A DNA stretch of 64,000 nt from Bathynomus jamesi (GCA_023014485.1 JAJOZX010009464.1:1-64000); one strand, 5' to 3'; positions 33,099 through 43,195 are shown, counted from the first letter of the stretch. The notes: a model not told the origin generated them from the letters alone. Translations and numbers: made by a program.

Positions 33099-33940
33099 AT
33101 ATAATATATAATTCATAGCGCATGATCCGGAGGTTTCACACACATTATACGCGTCATTCCAGCATTATTGTGAATTCTTGACACGATTGTCTATCATGAC
33201 GACTTTTCTTTTTTCTTCTTCTTTTTGAGTATGCAGGTGACGTATAGAGGATTTAAGGTTTTCTATGAACGTCGGTGTAAAATCTAAAACAATCAGTTCG
33301 TGATGCGAGAGCGTTATACGTTCATTATTTGTTGCTCCCGATACTCTATCGCCTTAATTTCGAGATGTTTTTTTTTAAATTGTAATTTTGTAATAGTATA
33401 GGCCATAGGTCCTATATAGGTCCTATATATATATATATATATATATATATTCTAACCCTCCTGATTGACTATTAAGAGTACTATCAAAGGAATTGCAATG
33501 ATACAAAACTCCCAACTCCGCTTCCGGATTCAATATCCGAAATATCCGATTAAATTTATGGATCTTAGTCCTGCGTGGCTCCGATCCGAATCCAGATCCG
33601 AATAAAACATAAAACAGCTAAATTTATTAAAAAAAAAAAAAAATTAAAAAAAATTAAAAAATTAATGAAATTTTTTTCACAAAACTGAATTTTTTTAAAA
33701 AACCCAATTTTTAATCATTGAAGAAAATAAAAATAGGAAATTAACTTAAAATTTAATATAATGATAAACTTTTTAATTATATTTAATTAAAAATATATTT
33801 CAATATTTTAATAATTAATTTTTTTATTAAAATTTCGTTGAATTTGTAAATATTTTTATTTTAATATATTTGAATTACGCGACTCGGTTCTTGAATTTCT
33901 TTTAAATTAATTTCAGTTTTTTTTAAGATGAAATTTTAAT
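33044..33940. other. AT repeats and A/T-rich spacer
   Basis: AT repeat 33046-33100, a second at 33425-33450, then A/T homopolymer-rich DNA to 33940. No gene or repeat family seen. Confidence 0.5.
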
Positions 33941-33944
33941 TCAC

Positions 33945-34048
33945 TTGAAAATGTCCGAAGTGCACGGACGAAACGTTGGCTTAGGTATAAATAAAGAAAG
34001 ATATATCACTGATTTACTCATAAATGTTCTCAATGAAATATCTACGGT

Positions 34049-34050
<2 letters not shown>
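33945..34050 (+). mobile_element. Decayed Penelope terminus
   Basis: GUCC-GAAGUGCAC-GGAC followed by GAAACGUU matches stem II and the 3' core of the hammerhead motif, but the 5' core is UUGAAAA rather than CUGANGA. It runs into an AT repeat at 34050, like the other Penelope ends here. Confidence 0.5.
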
Positions 34051-34099
<49 letters not shown>

Positions 34100-34320
34100 T
34101 CAATGTTTCAATCGGTCTTTTCAATCTTTCATCTACTCAACCGGTGAATTCTGGAACAGTCTTCCTCAATCCATCTTTCCCCCTGTCCGTGACCTCCAAT
34201 CTTTCAAACGCAGTGTTCAGACATCTCGAAGACCCTGGACCTTGAATTTGACTATCTTCTTCTTCTATAAGGGGGAGGAGCGTTTTTATGGGCTTTGCAC
34301 TTGGCCTCTCCTTCCTGCAG
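34100..34320 (+). pseudogene. LINE 3' fragment
   Basis: Plus-strand frame RSFQSFIYSTGEFWNSLPQS then LQSFKRSVQTS. Same family as 21490-22590, 48326-48555 and 53480-53705. Preceded by an AT repeat at 34050-34100. Confidence 0.8.
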
Positions 34321-34321
34321 G

Positions 34322-34388
34322 ATTTGAACCCGGGGTCTCTAACTAGAGGTCGCGGGCCTGACCACTGAGTTACGACAGGATAAAAGCA
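34322..34388 (-). repeat. tRNA-like SINE head
   Basis: On the minus strand: TCGTAACTCAGTGGTCAGGC (A box) and CCCGGGTTCAAATCC (B box), spacing as in tRNA genes. Acceptor ends do not pair. Confidence 0.6.
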
Positions 34389-34539
34389 CAATCTGGTGCC
34401 TATTTCATCAACGATCAATAAAGATAGAAATAAGATGGCTAAGCATCAAAAGAAAGTCAGAAACGGAAAAAAAGAAGAAGAGTAAAAGGCCACGGCTGAC
34501 TCGGTAATCTCTGTTTTGTATGTGGGGGCGAGGGGGGGG

Positions 34540-34702
34540 GGGTCCTGTGCAAATTTCCTGACCAGCCATACGTGGCTGGCTACAAGGGCAGGAGGAGATC
34601 GGAAAGCAATTCCCTCCTCCACCAAATCCCGCAAATGAGGCGGGATGCTGCAGATAGGTCTCTGAACCGTCGTTCAAACCCTCATAAAGTACCATAAAGT
34701 AA

Positions 34703-34715
<13 letters not shown>
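34540..34715 (+). pseudogene. LINE 3' terminal fragment
   Basis: Encodes SNSLLHQIPQMRRDAADRS, matching 24700-24910 and 57190-57300. The 3' UTR ends CCCTCATAAAGTACCATAAA and runs into AT repeats. The same last 38 bases are found inverted at 36227-36264. Confidence 0.8.
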
Positions 34716-34735
<20 letters not shown>

Positions 34736-34780
34736 GAACAGAAGGACCAACACAACGGCAAACATTTTCATTTATTTTTT

Positions 34781-34829
34781 GTACTTCAGACGTTTTGACA
34801 AATCTTTTGTCATCATCAGTGAATTAAGT
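34781..34829 (-). ncRNA. Hammerhead motif with broken core (left arm)
   Basis: Mirror of the right-arm motif, but the GAAA of the core has become AAAA, removing the G12 general base. Predicted inactive. Confidence 0.6.
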
Positions 34830-34932
34830 CTTAAAACCTTAAAACAAAAGTAAAAAGTGAAAATTACATCAATGGTTTTAATATTGTATTGATGTAATTT
34901 TCACTTTTTACTTTTGTTTTAAGGTTTTAAGA

Positions 34933-34979
34933 CTTAATTCACTGATGATGACAAAAGATTTGTCGAAACGTCTGAAGTA
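34933..34979 (+). ncRNA. Hammerhead ribozyme motif (right arm)
   Basis: Stem I strand UUCA, core CUGAUGA, bulged U, stem II GACAAA-AGA-UUUGUC, core GAAA, then CGUC with predicted cleavage after C34972, then UGAA closing stem I (pairing resumes beyond one mismatch with UA/UA). Stem III is a single A-U pair, as reported for minimal type I hammerheads of Penelope-like elements. All invariant core bases are present. Confidence 0.72.
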
Positions 34980-35017
34980 CAAAAAATAAATGAAAATGTT
35001 TGCCGTTGTGTTGGTCC

Positions 35018-35077
<60 letters not shown>

Positions 35078-35328
35078 GGTGGCCCAAAAAAAATGGCACC
35101 AATTTTGAGAAGTGATATCTCAATAACCATTGCAGCTAGGGACTTTAAAAAACAACCAAATGAAAGATAATTTCTCTTTAAATACTTATTCTATGGCTTG
35201 ATGGTTATAAGCCCATATAATGCCCGAAATTGGCTTCCACAAAAAATATATAAAAAAAAAGTTGCGCATTTATATTTATTCCTTGATTCTAATTTTAAAT
35301 GAAATTTTTCTATTCCAGACCCCTCAAG

Positions 35329-35649
35329 ATGGGATTGAGAGAATCTGATAAGAACATTATACAAACACTACGTGAAGAAAAAGGATATTCATTAAACAGA
35401 ATCCTTTACGAATTTCCAAATAGAAATTGGAAAAAAAGAACTGTGGCGCATTTTTTACAAAAACTTAAAGAAACCGGCAGCAGTCAACGGCGTCTGGGAA
35501 GTGGTCGACCAGAAACTATTAGAACGCCAGAAAACATTGAAAAAGTAAATGAAATGGTTTTAAGTCAAGAGGAACAACCGGGAACAAGTAAAAGTGAACG
35601 TGAAGTTGCGAAAGAAACCGGGATTTCACGTTCATCAGTACAGCGAATT
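35329..35649 (+). pseudogene. Mariner transposase N-terminus, left arm
   Basis: MGLRESDKNIIQTLREEKGY, then FPNRNWKKRTVAHFLQKLKE, SGRPETIRTPENIEKVNEMV and EVAKETGISRSSVQRII. These are the paired HTH regions (DUF4817-like) of the insect/crustacean mariner subgroup. The frame stops at the palindrome centre, where it turns back on itself. Confidence 0.8.
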
Positions 35650-35969
35650 ATTCGCTGTACTGATGAACGTGAAATCCCGGTTTCTTTCGCAACTTCACGT
35701 TCACTTTTACTTGTTCCCGGTTGTTCCTCTTGACTTAAAACCATTTCATTTACTTTTTCAATGTTTTCTGGCGTTCTAATACTTCTTGGTCGACCACTTC
35801 CCGGACGCCGTTGACTGCTGCCGGTTTCTTTAAGTTTTTGTAAAAAATGTGCCACAGTTCTTTTTTTCCAATTTCTATTTGGAAATTCGTAAAGGATTCT
35901 GTTTAATGAATATCCTTTTTCTTCAAGTAGTGCTTGTATAATGTTCTTATCAGATTCTCTCAATCCCAT
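35649..35969 (-). pseudogene. Mariner transposase N-terminus, right arm
   Basis: Same protein as the left arm read from the other strand, with QALLEEKGY in place of QTLREEKGY and RPGSGRPRSIR in place of RLGSGRPETIR. Ends at the centre. Confidence 0.8.
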
Positions 35970-36226
35970 CTTGAGGGGTCTGGAATAGAAAAATTTCATT
36001 TAAAATTAGGATCAAGGAATAAATATAAATGCGCAACTTTTTTTTGTATTTTTTTTTGGAAGCCAATTTTGGGCATTATATGGGCTTATAACCATCAAGC
36101 CATAGAATAAGTATTTAAAGAGAAAAGAAGTATCTTTCATTTGGTTGTTTTTTTAAGTCCCTAGCTGCAATGGTTATTGAGATATCACTTCTCAAAATTG
36201 GTGCCATTTTTATTGGGCCACCCGGT

Positions 36227-36264
36227 ATATACTTACTTTATGGTACTTTATGAGGGTTTGAACG
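36227..36264 (-). repeat. Inverted LINE tail
   Basis: TACTTACTTTATGGTACTTT and following bases are the complement of the LINE 3' end at 34678-34715. Only the tail is present. Confidence 0.75.
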
Positions 36265-37004
36265 ACAAGGTGTGTTCAAAATGTATCCGGACTGATGCGA
36301 TTATAGACAGAATATGATATTTGCAGGGTTTGGGGCTTATTTTCTTTCAAAGTACGAGTCTTCTGAAGCCACACACTTTGCCCAACGATTTTTCCACTGT
36401 TTGAAGCATTTTTCGAAAGCTCTTTTCCATTGACCAAAAGCTGCTCCGTCGAATTTCTTTTAATGGTCTCAGCATCATCGAATCGGTGTCCTTTCACGGT
36501 TTGTTTTCGTTTCGGGAACAAAAAAAAGTTGCATGGGGCCAAATCCGACGAATATGAAGGCTACCGTACTTGGCGGTATCGTTTTTGGACAAAAATTGCT
36601 GGACTCGTTGCGACGAGTGAGATGGCGCTTATAGTGATGAAGCATCCAGTCTCCGGACTCTCACTTCTGCGGTCGTTTCCTCCGAACTGCTTCACGTAGA
36701 CGTCTCAAAACTTCACTGTAAAATTCCTTGTTGATTATTTATCCATGTGGAGCATATTCATAGTGCACAACACCTTCACAGCAAAAAAAAAGTAACATAA
36801 CGTCATCATAAGAAATCGCAGCGAAACAAAACACGTTTGACTTTATCGGCTCACCACAGTGGACTGACGCTACACAATGAAGTGCAACCCTATCAGTCAA
36901 CTTCTCTCAACATGCAGAGACATGTTTAGCACAGTCACAACTCCAAACGTAACTTTGTTCTAAAAATAAATACACTGTCCGGATACCTTTTGAACAAACC
37001 TCGT
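36265..37004 (-). mobile_element. Mariner with internal deletion
   Basis: Left end AAGGTGTGTTCAAAATGTAT, right end the complement of CGAGGTTTGTTCAAAAGGTA; both then read TCCGGAC. The minus strand at 36542-36330 encodes MAPCNFFLFPKRKQTVKGHR and FDDAETIKRN, the mariner region just after the third Asp. A frameshift lies before it. About 740 bp remain of ~1.3 kb. Confidence 0.8.
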
Positions 37005-37194
37005 ACATGAGCATGACAAATATCAATAATATTTGAGAGGTAAAAGCTTCCAACTTTTAACACTCGTTCGCCTGCCAAACGTAGGTTTTGCACTTCTTCA
37101 TCTAAGCTCCTACTTCGCTTTGTTGATACGAAGCGTAATGAGTCCTCTGTTCGTGAAGCATTCTTAGGCTTTTCTTCATTTCAAGAGTTAATGC

Positions 37195-38510
37195 AAAAGC
37201 AATTGCTGAAAAAATATTGTCATTTTTAAGAGAGGCTGCTTTTGATCTCACAAAACTGGTTGGTCAAGGTTATAACGGTTGCGCTACAATGACAAGCAAA
37301 AATGGTGGTATGAATGAAGTTCTTCGAGATCAGTATCTTTTAGTTAACCTTTTTAGGCTACGACCGAGATTCTGGTCGCGGGGCTAGCTCTGCGACCCAT
37401 GCCTTCAAACAGTTCACTTCTAATAGATAACAAAATAAATAATTAATGGTAAAATGATTATGGATAACATAAATAAATGATAAATAACAATTTAATGACC
37501 CAATCAAAATGGCTTAGTGATCCAATTTTGGGTCGCGACTCAGGGGTTAAGAATCATTGTTCTAAAGCTTTGTTTCATCATTGTGCTGGTCATAACTTAA
37601 ATCCTGCTATGAATGATTTAAACGGAGTTTCTGACATTCAAAATTCAATAAACACAGTTAAGCAGATATTTTTTTTCATGAAAATGTACTTAGATGTTAT
37701 CTTGTACCAGATATACCTTTGTTTTGTGAGACAAGGTGATCAGCAAAGTATAAAAACTTGCGTATTTTTTCAGGAACTATGTTGTTATAAGAGAAGCCTC
37801 AGAGACTCTCACTTCATCCACAAATGTTAAGACAAAGACAACAGGCTTTTCAGTTATACTCTGTTGCATCCACATCCGTATTCATTATTAACCTCAGAAT
37901 TACTGTGAAATGCAGTGCAATGCTATATATTTTTCAAGGAATCACACTAGAGATGCACTCAGTTCACAAGCACATACAAGAACTTAGCACATCATTTAAT
38001 GATCACAGGATGAATGTAATTTCTCATTTCAAAGAAATTTTAGACGCTGCAACCGAAACTGCTTCACAATCATGCGTATAAATAACAGTTCCACGAGGAG
38101 CTAGCTTCTTGACAAGCTTATAGACCAAACTGCCCAGTTCATACCAACGAAGAATATTACAGCCTCGTAATTTTCATTCCCTATACTTGGACTCATTAAT
38201 TGCCTCTATAACGCAAAGGTTTTCCACAGAACAAAATTAAACTAGTTTTACTTTACTGCGCTTGAATCCAGGAAATAAAAAAGATGAGTCTCACTGATTT
38301 TGCCAAATTGTAGGACCATATTTACAGTTTTTATGAAACAGATAATTTCAAAGAAAAAACAAAAAATGGTACGAAATATGGAGGAAATAAATCAAACGAT
38401 GAAATTAAAATTGTTTTCATTGATTTGTTGCGCCATTCTAAGCAATTCTTCCAAGCTGTAGCCAAAGATGTAGAGATAGGATCAGCTCTTCCAGCCACAT
38501 TACGTGTATG
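37195..38510 (+). pseudogene. hAT transposase remnant, ZMYM1-like
   Basis: Plus-strand pieces in order: FLREAAFDLTKLVGQGYNGC with ATMTSKNGGMNEVL, where hAT proteins of the ZMYM1/DUF4371 kind have GQGYDGA (the catalytic Asp is Asn here); then after an inserted block, ALFHHCAGHNLNPAMNDL (the CxxH block); then EMHSVHKHIQELSTSFNDHR and ILDAATETA; and a last piece near 38340-38500. Several stops and frameshifts. No terminal repeats found. Confidence 0.7.
37338..37560. mobile_element. Probable hAT MITE inside the ZMYM1-like remnant
   Basis: Breaks the transposase between EVLRDQY and SKALFHH. The right end GGGTCGCGACTCAGGGGTTA and the left TTAACCTTTTTAGGCTACGA are loosely complementary, like common hAT MITEs with GGTCGCGACC subterminal blocks. 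No clean target duplication by eye. Confidence 0.45.
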
Positions 38511-38604
38511 GTAGAGCAGACTCTCTCTCTCTCTCTCTCTCTCTTTCCCTATATATACTGTATACATATATTTTTACGGAGTTGTATATACATACGAGCA
38601 TTAT

Positions 38605-38872
38605 GCCCCTTGTTAAAAGTAAATATGGAGACATTTTGTCCAATCATAATTACAGGCCCATTGCTGTTGTTCTTGCTTCTCAAAATTACTCGAGAAACTT
38701 TCGCTACGCCGATTAAATGATTACTTATGGACATATCCTAATCAGTTTGTTTTTAAAAGGTCTACTCGACGAATCTGTACATTCGTGTATTAAAAGAGAT
38801 TGCATTAGTAACAGCAACTCAACTACTTATAGCTGTTTCTTGGATATAAACAAAGCATAAAGCAGGGGTTCC
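38605..38872 (+). pseudogene. LINE reverse transcriptase fragment
   Basis: NHNYRPIAVV and, after shifts, YSCFLDINKA, matching the start of the RT domain (NYRPI) and the A box with its first catalytic Asp. Stops and shifts throughout; cut off at 38872 by the next repeat. Confidence 0.65.
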
Positions 38873-39440
38873 CAACCTTTTTAAGTCGACATACCACATT
38901 TTCGCCACCATGCTTTTCTAAGTACCACCATTAAGGAAGGAAGATGGCACCACCTAACCAAAGCCGCGGGGAAGGGACTGTGGTATTCAGTCGAATCTTC
39001 AACCTTAGCTAAAAAAATTATTTATTGTAATGATATTCATCGACATTTGCACTAAATCAAAAATTTTAGTTTTGCTTTGCACGTTATCATTAAATCATTT
39101 GAAATGTACGTGGACGGCATATTGAATAACATGCAAACCATCAGTAGAAAAAGTAGAGGGTTATTTATCTACAACTAATATTACTTTTAAAAACATTGTT
39201 ATGAAAGTAATTTTCAATTAGCAAGTTGTGTATTTATAACCATCTTGCTTACCAACCATATAAAACAACTCCGGATCTTCTCCGTTTGACTGGTTGTGGA
39301 AAAATCTATAAAACAACTTTTTGGTGTTGGAAAATAATAAATTTATGAAGAAAGTACATTTTAGGGTCGAGAAAGCTACTATTTCCTATTACTATTTGAT
39401 AAAATTTGTTACTTTAATTAGAAGATGTAAGACAATATTT
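38873..39440. other. Left part of a hAT-like repeat, then AT-rich DNA
   Basis: CAGGGGTTCCCAACCTTTTT followed by GTACCACC-type words is the typical left end of certain hAT MITEs. No matching right end was found; TACCACATTATAGGTGGTAC near 40231 could be its decayed other side. No coding. Confidence 0.45.
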
Positions 39441-39895
39441 GGCTAAAAATGCGATAATTATCGAAAATGTAATACAATAATAGAAAAATGCGATAATTAT
39501 CGAAAATGTAATACAATAATAGAAAAATGCGATAATTATCGAAAATGTAATACAATAATAGAAAAATGCGATAATTATCGAAAATGTAACACAATAATAG
39601 AAAAATGTGATAATTATCGTAAATGTAATACAATAATAGAAAAATGCGATAATTATTGAACATGTAATACAATATTAGAAAAATACGATAATTATCGAAA
39701 ATGTAATACAATAATAGAAAAATGCGATAATTATCGAAAATGTAATACAATAATAGAAAAATGCGATAATTATCGAAAATGTAATACAATAATAGAAAAT
39801 GCGATAATTACGAAATGTAATACAATAATAGAAAATGCGATAATTCGAATGTAACAATAATAGAAAAATGTGATAATTATCGAAAATATAACTCA
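39440..39895. repeat. 39-bp minisatellite with a palindromic core
   Basis: About twelve copies of a 39-bp unit. Each unit has CGATAATTATCG (perfect palindrome) followed by AAAATGTAATACAATAATAG. Copies 39445-39780 are almost identical; the last three shrink by short deletions. Because 39 is a multiple of 3 the minus strand reads as a 13-residue repeat. Confidence 0.95.
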
Positions 39896-39927
39896 ACCAG
39901 AAAATAAAGTAACATATACAATTATAC

Positions 39928-40120
39928 AGTATAACCTAACCTAACCTAACCTAACGTAATAGCCTATCCTACTCTTAACTTTCACAGTTTATCGGGAGAA
40001 AATAAATTTGAGAAAATTATATAAAATGTATCTAACCTAATCTAACTAACTGTAACTTATTCTAACCTAGAACCTATTCTAACCTATTCTAAACTAGAAC
40101 CTAACCTATTTCTACACCCT
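39928..40120. repeat. Interstitial TTAGG-type telomere-like repeats
   Basis: Four to five exact CCTAA units at 39932-39955, then degenerate CTAACCTA and ATTCTAACC words to about 40115. TTAGG is the common arthropod telomere unit. Confidence 0.7.
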
Positions 40121-41303
40121 AAAATGTACTTTTCATAATAAATTTATAATCTTCGAACCCAAAATGTGTTTTTTTAATGTTTTTTTAAAAAAAAACGCTA
40201 AACGGTTTGGTAAACCATACTATCGGTACTGGTACCACATTATAGGTGGTACGCGAAAAACAAGTAGTCTAATTCTTTTTAATTTTTATTATTACTTTTT
40301 TAAGTATTATTATTATCATTATTATTATTATCATTATTATTATTAACTGTACTATGAAAGTTATTTTTTCTTCTGCCAATACATTTTTCCATTCCACGCT
40401 AGTAAATTAGGAAGGAATTGCTAATAGGTGTATTTCTTCAAATCTGGACCAATCACTGATTTTATCCGGACCTCTTTTTTAAAAAAAATAAGAAAAAGGT
40501 TATCCATAAATTTATAGTTTCGTAAAAAAGTTCGCCTAGGAATATAACATTTCTTAAAAACATAAAAAAATTACTAATTGGTAAGATTATGGTTTTTATA
40601 TATTTTATTATTTTTCGTTACATTAATAAAATAAAATATTTAGTCATTTCTGATTGGTCATATTTTATGACTTTTAGAAGGGTTACGTTTTTAGTCGAAC
40701 TTTTTTCCAAACTGTACACATCATTTCTCCAGATTTTTAATACATTTTCTAAATTATTATTTTATCTCTTGCATGAATACAAAACACATTTATGGACTCA
40801 CGTCACAAATGTTCAAAATATTTTTCACTCACTTCAACGCTGCAATCAATTAACTTAGTAATTAATTAATTAAGTAATGTAATTTCTCATTGGGTACAGA
40901 CTTTTCGGGCACCCTGTAGAAATATATTAACAATTGTAACCACGAATTTACCAAGATTGATGTTTTTTTTTTTTTTGTCTAATCTCAATTACATCAACTC
41001 ATAAAAAAGTATCTTTATATTATCCCAGAACACGATAAATTTTCTTTCGAATACGATAAGTGTACGATAAATACAATAATTTTAGGACCCTTCGTGAGAA
41101 AATTTTTATTTCGACAAAATCAGGTCAGAAGTTAAATATCCGGACACCGGAATGATTCGGAAGTCCGGATAGAAACGAATATCCGTCTAAATTAACTTGG
41201 CACCACCCTGTTTACTTAAATTAATAATTTAATGTTAACAAATTGGGTATTTTAATATTAAATAGATAACTGAACACACACACACACACACGAGTATATA
41301 TAC
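40121..41303. other. AT-rich intergenic
   Basis: Contains an ATT run at 40290-40345, a possible mariner right end (CGGGCACCCTGTA at 40907-40919) with no left partner, and an AC repeat at 41275-41291. No gene seen. Confidence 0.45.
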
Positions 41304-41595
41304 GCCTCGGTGGTGTAGTGGTTAGCATCGCTGAAAATGAATCTATCGGCCCCGGGATCGAAACCCGGTGACGGCAAGCGGCGCGCAGCAAAGCCCAGCT
41401 GTTTATCCTTCCACACACAAAAGAAATTGGTTGGTAGATAAATGGGTACCCTGGGTAGCCTAGTGGTTAAGACACTGGGCTGATGGTGGGGCGTGGTTCG
41501 GATTCCATGTTAAACTATAGGTCTAAGGTGGAGTGACAAGCTTGACCTTCGTCAAACTGAACAATTTGGGCGGAAGCAAAAACAAGGTTTTAACC

Positions 41596-41600
<5 letters not shown>
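41304..41600 (+). repeat. Dimeric tRNA-derived SINE
   Basis: Two pol III modules in tandem. Unit 1: A box TGGTGTAGTGGTTAGCATCG and T-arm CCGGGATCGAAACCCGG. Unit 2 (from about 41448): A box TAGCCTAGTGGTTAAGACAC and B box GTGGTTCGGATTCC. Unit 2 continues into a tail ending GGGCGGAAGC. A second full copy lies inverted at 56905-57182. The unit-2 body resembles the SINE-B repeats elsewhere in the window. Confidence 0.8.
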
Positions 41601-41634
<34 letters not shown>

Positions 41635-41663
41635 AACACGAAGGAAAAAGGAAACACAGAATG

Positions 41664-41703
41664 GTGCTCAAGCGCTTTCGTTTAATGACATCCTCAGGAA
41701 CAC
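41664..41703 (-). ncRNA. Hammerhead-like motif, Penelope copy 1
   Basis: Stem I GUGUUC/GAGCAC (6 bp), core CUGAGGA and GAAA, minimal stem III AGCGCU. Stem II reads GUC-AUUA-AAC, so its closing C-G pair is lost compared with copy 2. Confidence 0.6.
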
Positions 41704-41795
41704 TGAAATAAATAACAAGTTCGAGACTATATATAGGTCACAAAAAAAAATTGAAAAATAAAAATTGTAGGAGCATACAAATTTATAAAGTAAAG

Positions 41796-42165
41796 TTACC
41801 AGAGTTTTAGCACTTTGCCCTTCTTGTCTAAATCCGTTCTGTTCTGAACGAATTCACAACAACACAGGATCAAGCGAAAAAAGGCCCTGGCTAATATTGA
41901 AATTATTTGTAAGTTGAATAATGCAGACTCAAGAATATTTCTATTAACAATGTTGCTTGAGTGAAACAAAATTGAAGCATTGTTCCAATAAATACAGTGG
42001 GATAACTCTGACAAATGGACGAAAAGGGCACTGGACGATTGTCCCGTTCTAACGGAATATTGATGCTGTTTTACTCGCGTGTGCAATTCCTTTCCCGTCT
42101 GTCCAATATAAAGGAACCACATTGTTTACAACCAATTTTATAGATAATGCCCGAATTATTGGTAG
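41796..42165 (-). pseudogene. GIY-YIG endonuclease, Penelope copy 1
   Basis: NNSGIIYKIGCKQC then, after a one-base shift, FLYIGQTGKELHTRVKQHQY and VRTGQSSSALFVHLSE, ending with the conserved NNASILFHSSN and NRNILES. The GIY and YIG halves, the Arg of TRVKQH and the paired Cys (CKQC) are visible. One frameshift separates the two halves. Confidence 0.82.
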
Positions 42166-42431
42166 GGCTATTTTTTATATGATATTTTTCACAATATTGT
42201 CTTATGAAAATACTACAGTAATATTCAAAAGTTTGAGTACATTAGCAATGCCTAAAAAGCCTGGGAAAAATGGAAGTACTAAAATATTCTTCAACAAAGT
42301 GCGAGGGTTATTATTCACACGATAGAAAGTTCGTTTTGCCTTGTGAAGACAAGATTCCAAAAAAGCAGGTGGGTAACACAAATCACTTCCAATACTGGAT
42401 TTTTTTAATTCGACATCCATGTATCGAAATA

Positions 42432-43195
42432 TTAAAGAAAATTGAAGAAATACGGCTTTCTTGATGGGGGTGTCATGTCCGGAGTAAAAGTGTACGTAGG
42501 ACAAATTGTTTGTTTTTTCCGATAAATACTAAACTTAAAACCTGGGCTTTCCCTATGTACACGCACGTCCGAAAACGGGATTGAGTTGTTTTGTTCCACT
42601 TCTAAAGTAAACTTAATGGAGGGGACTTGATTATTTAACTGAAGGAGGAAGTCATCCAGGTCACGCTTCATGGGCCAGATACACAAAATATCGTCAACGT
42701 ACGCACCCATGGGATGCCAACCCCCAGGATTCTCGGAATGTAAGTGATTTCGAAAAACTCCATATAAATATTGGAGGAGGGGCGACAAGGGATTACCCAT
42801 GGCCATCACAAAAACCTGTTGGTAATATTCGCTATTGAAAGTGAATTTACAGTCTTTGATGCAAAGTTTACTGAGTTCCGAAACGATGTATGCAGATAGT
42901 GGCAGGTCATACTTATATAATTCTCGGGAGAGAAAGTCAAGCATATCGTCAATCTGCACTTTTGTAAGCAATCAACAAACGTCGAAACTGATCAATCTAT
43001 CGTTGGTTTCAATGCGTATATTATTCAGTTTTTTTTTAGTAACGTCCATGGAATTTTTTACATGTGAATCAAAGATAGTTCCGAGAATGGGGGACAAGAC
43101 TTTGACAAGCCATTTGGAGAGTTTATAGGTAATAGAACCCACAGAGCTAATAATAGGACGCATAGGGTTGCCAGGTTTGTGGGTTTTAATAAGAC
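42432..43195 (-). pseudogene. Penelope-type reverse transcriptase, copy 1
   Basis: From 43195: IKTHKPGNPMRPIISSVGS, TYKLSKWLVKVLSP, RLISFDVC, then a stop at about 42970, then TKVQIDDMLDFLSREL, FVMAMGNPLSPLL, AYVDDILCIWP (catalytic DD) and VEQNNSIPFSDVRVHR. This is the Penelope-type RT order with the VDD box. N-terminal part missing. Confidence 0.85.

Larger units (their letters stand above)
34739..35022. repeat. Palindrome of Penelope termini with hammerhead motifs
   Basis: Arms of about 130 bp face each other around GGTTTTAATATTGT. The outer ends read ACAGAAGGACCAACACAACG and its complement. One clear difference is visible: the right arm has GTCGAAACGTC while the left arm reads GTCAAAACGTC on its own strand. 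The AT repeat at 35022-35075 follows. Interpreted as an inverted pair of Penelope-type ends. Confidence 0.88.
35075..36226. mobile_element. Palindromic mariner derivative (two N-terminal halves head to head)
   Basis: Left end CGGGTGGCCCAAAAAAAATG and right end the complement of CGGGTGGCCCAATAAAAATG, with TA on each side. Arms of ~574 bp meet at 35649 with a 3-nt spacer (CAGCGAA-TTA-TTCGCTG). Differences are few: short deletions near the ends and a few substitutions such as ACACTACGTG against GCACTACTTG. Each arm keeps the terminal repeat plus the transposase N-terminus; the catalytic part is gone in both. Confidence 0.92.
41640..43195 (-). mobile_element. Penelope-like element, copy 1 (minus)
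   Basis: 5'-truncated copy reading leftwards: RT from 43195 to 42432, endonuclease to about 41796, then a 3' UTR ending in a hammerhead-like motif (41664-41703) and an AT repeat (41601-41630). Copy 2 starts where this one starts and runs the other way. The first ~230 bp of copy 1 (42969-43195) are absent from copy 2. Confidence 0.88.

Noticed and set aside
39418..39896. Repetitive Tyr/Ile/Phe/Leu protein
   Set aside because: Artefact of a 39-bp minisatellite whose unit is a multiple of three.
40440..40919. Complete mariner element
   Set aside because: A right end (CGGGCACCCTGTA) is visible but no left end or transposase remnant matches it.
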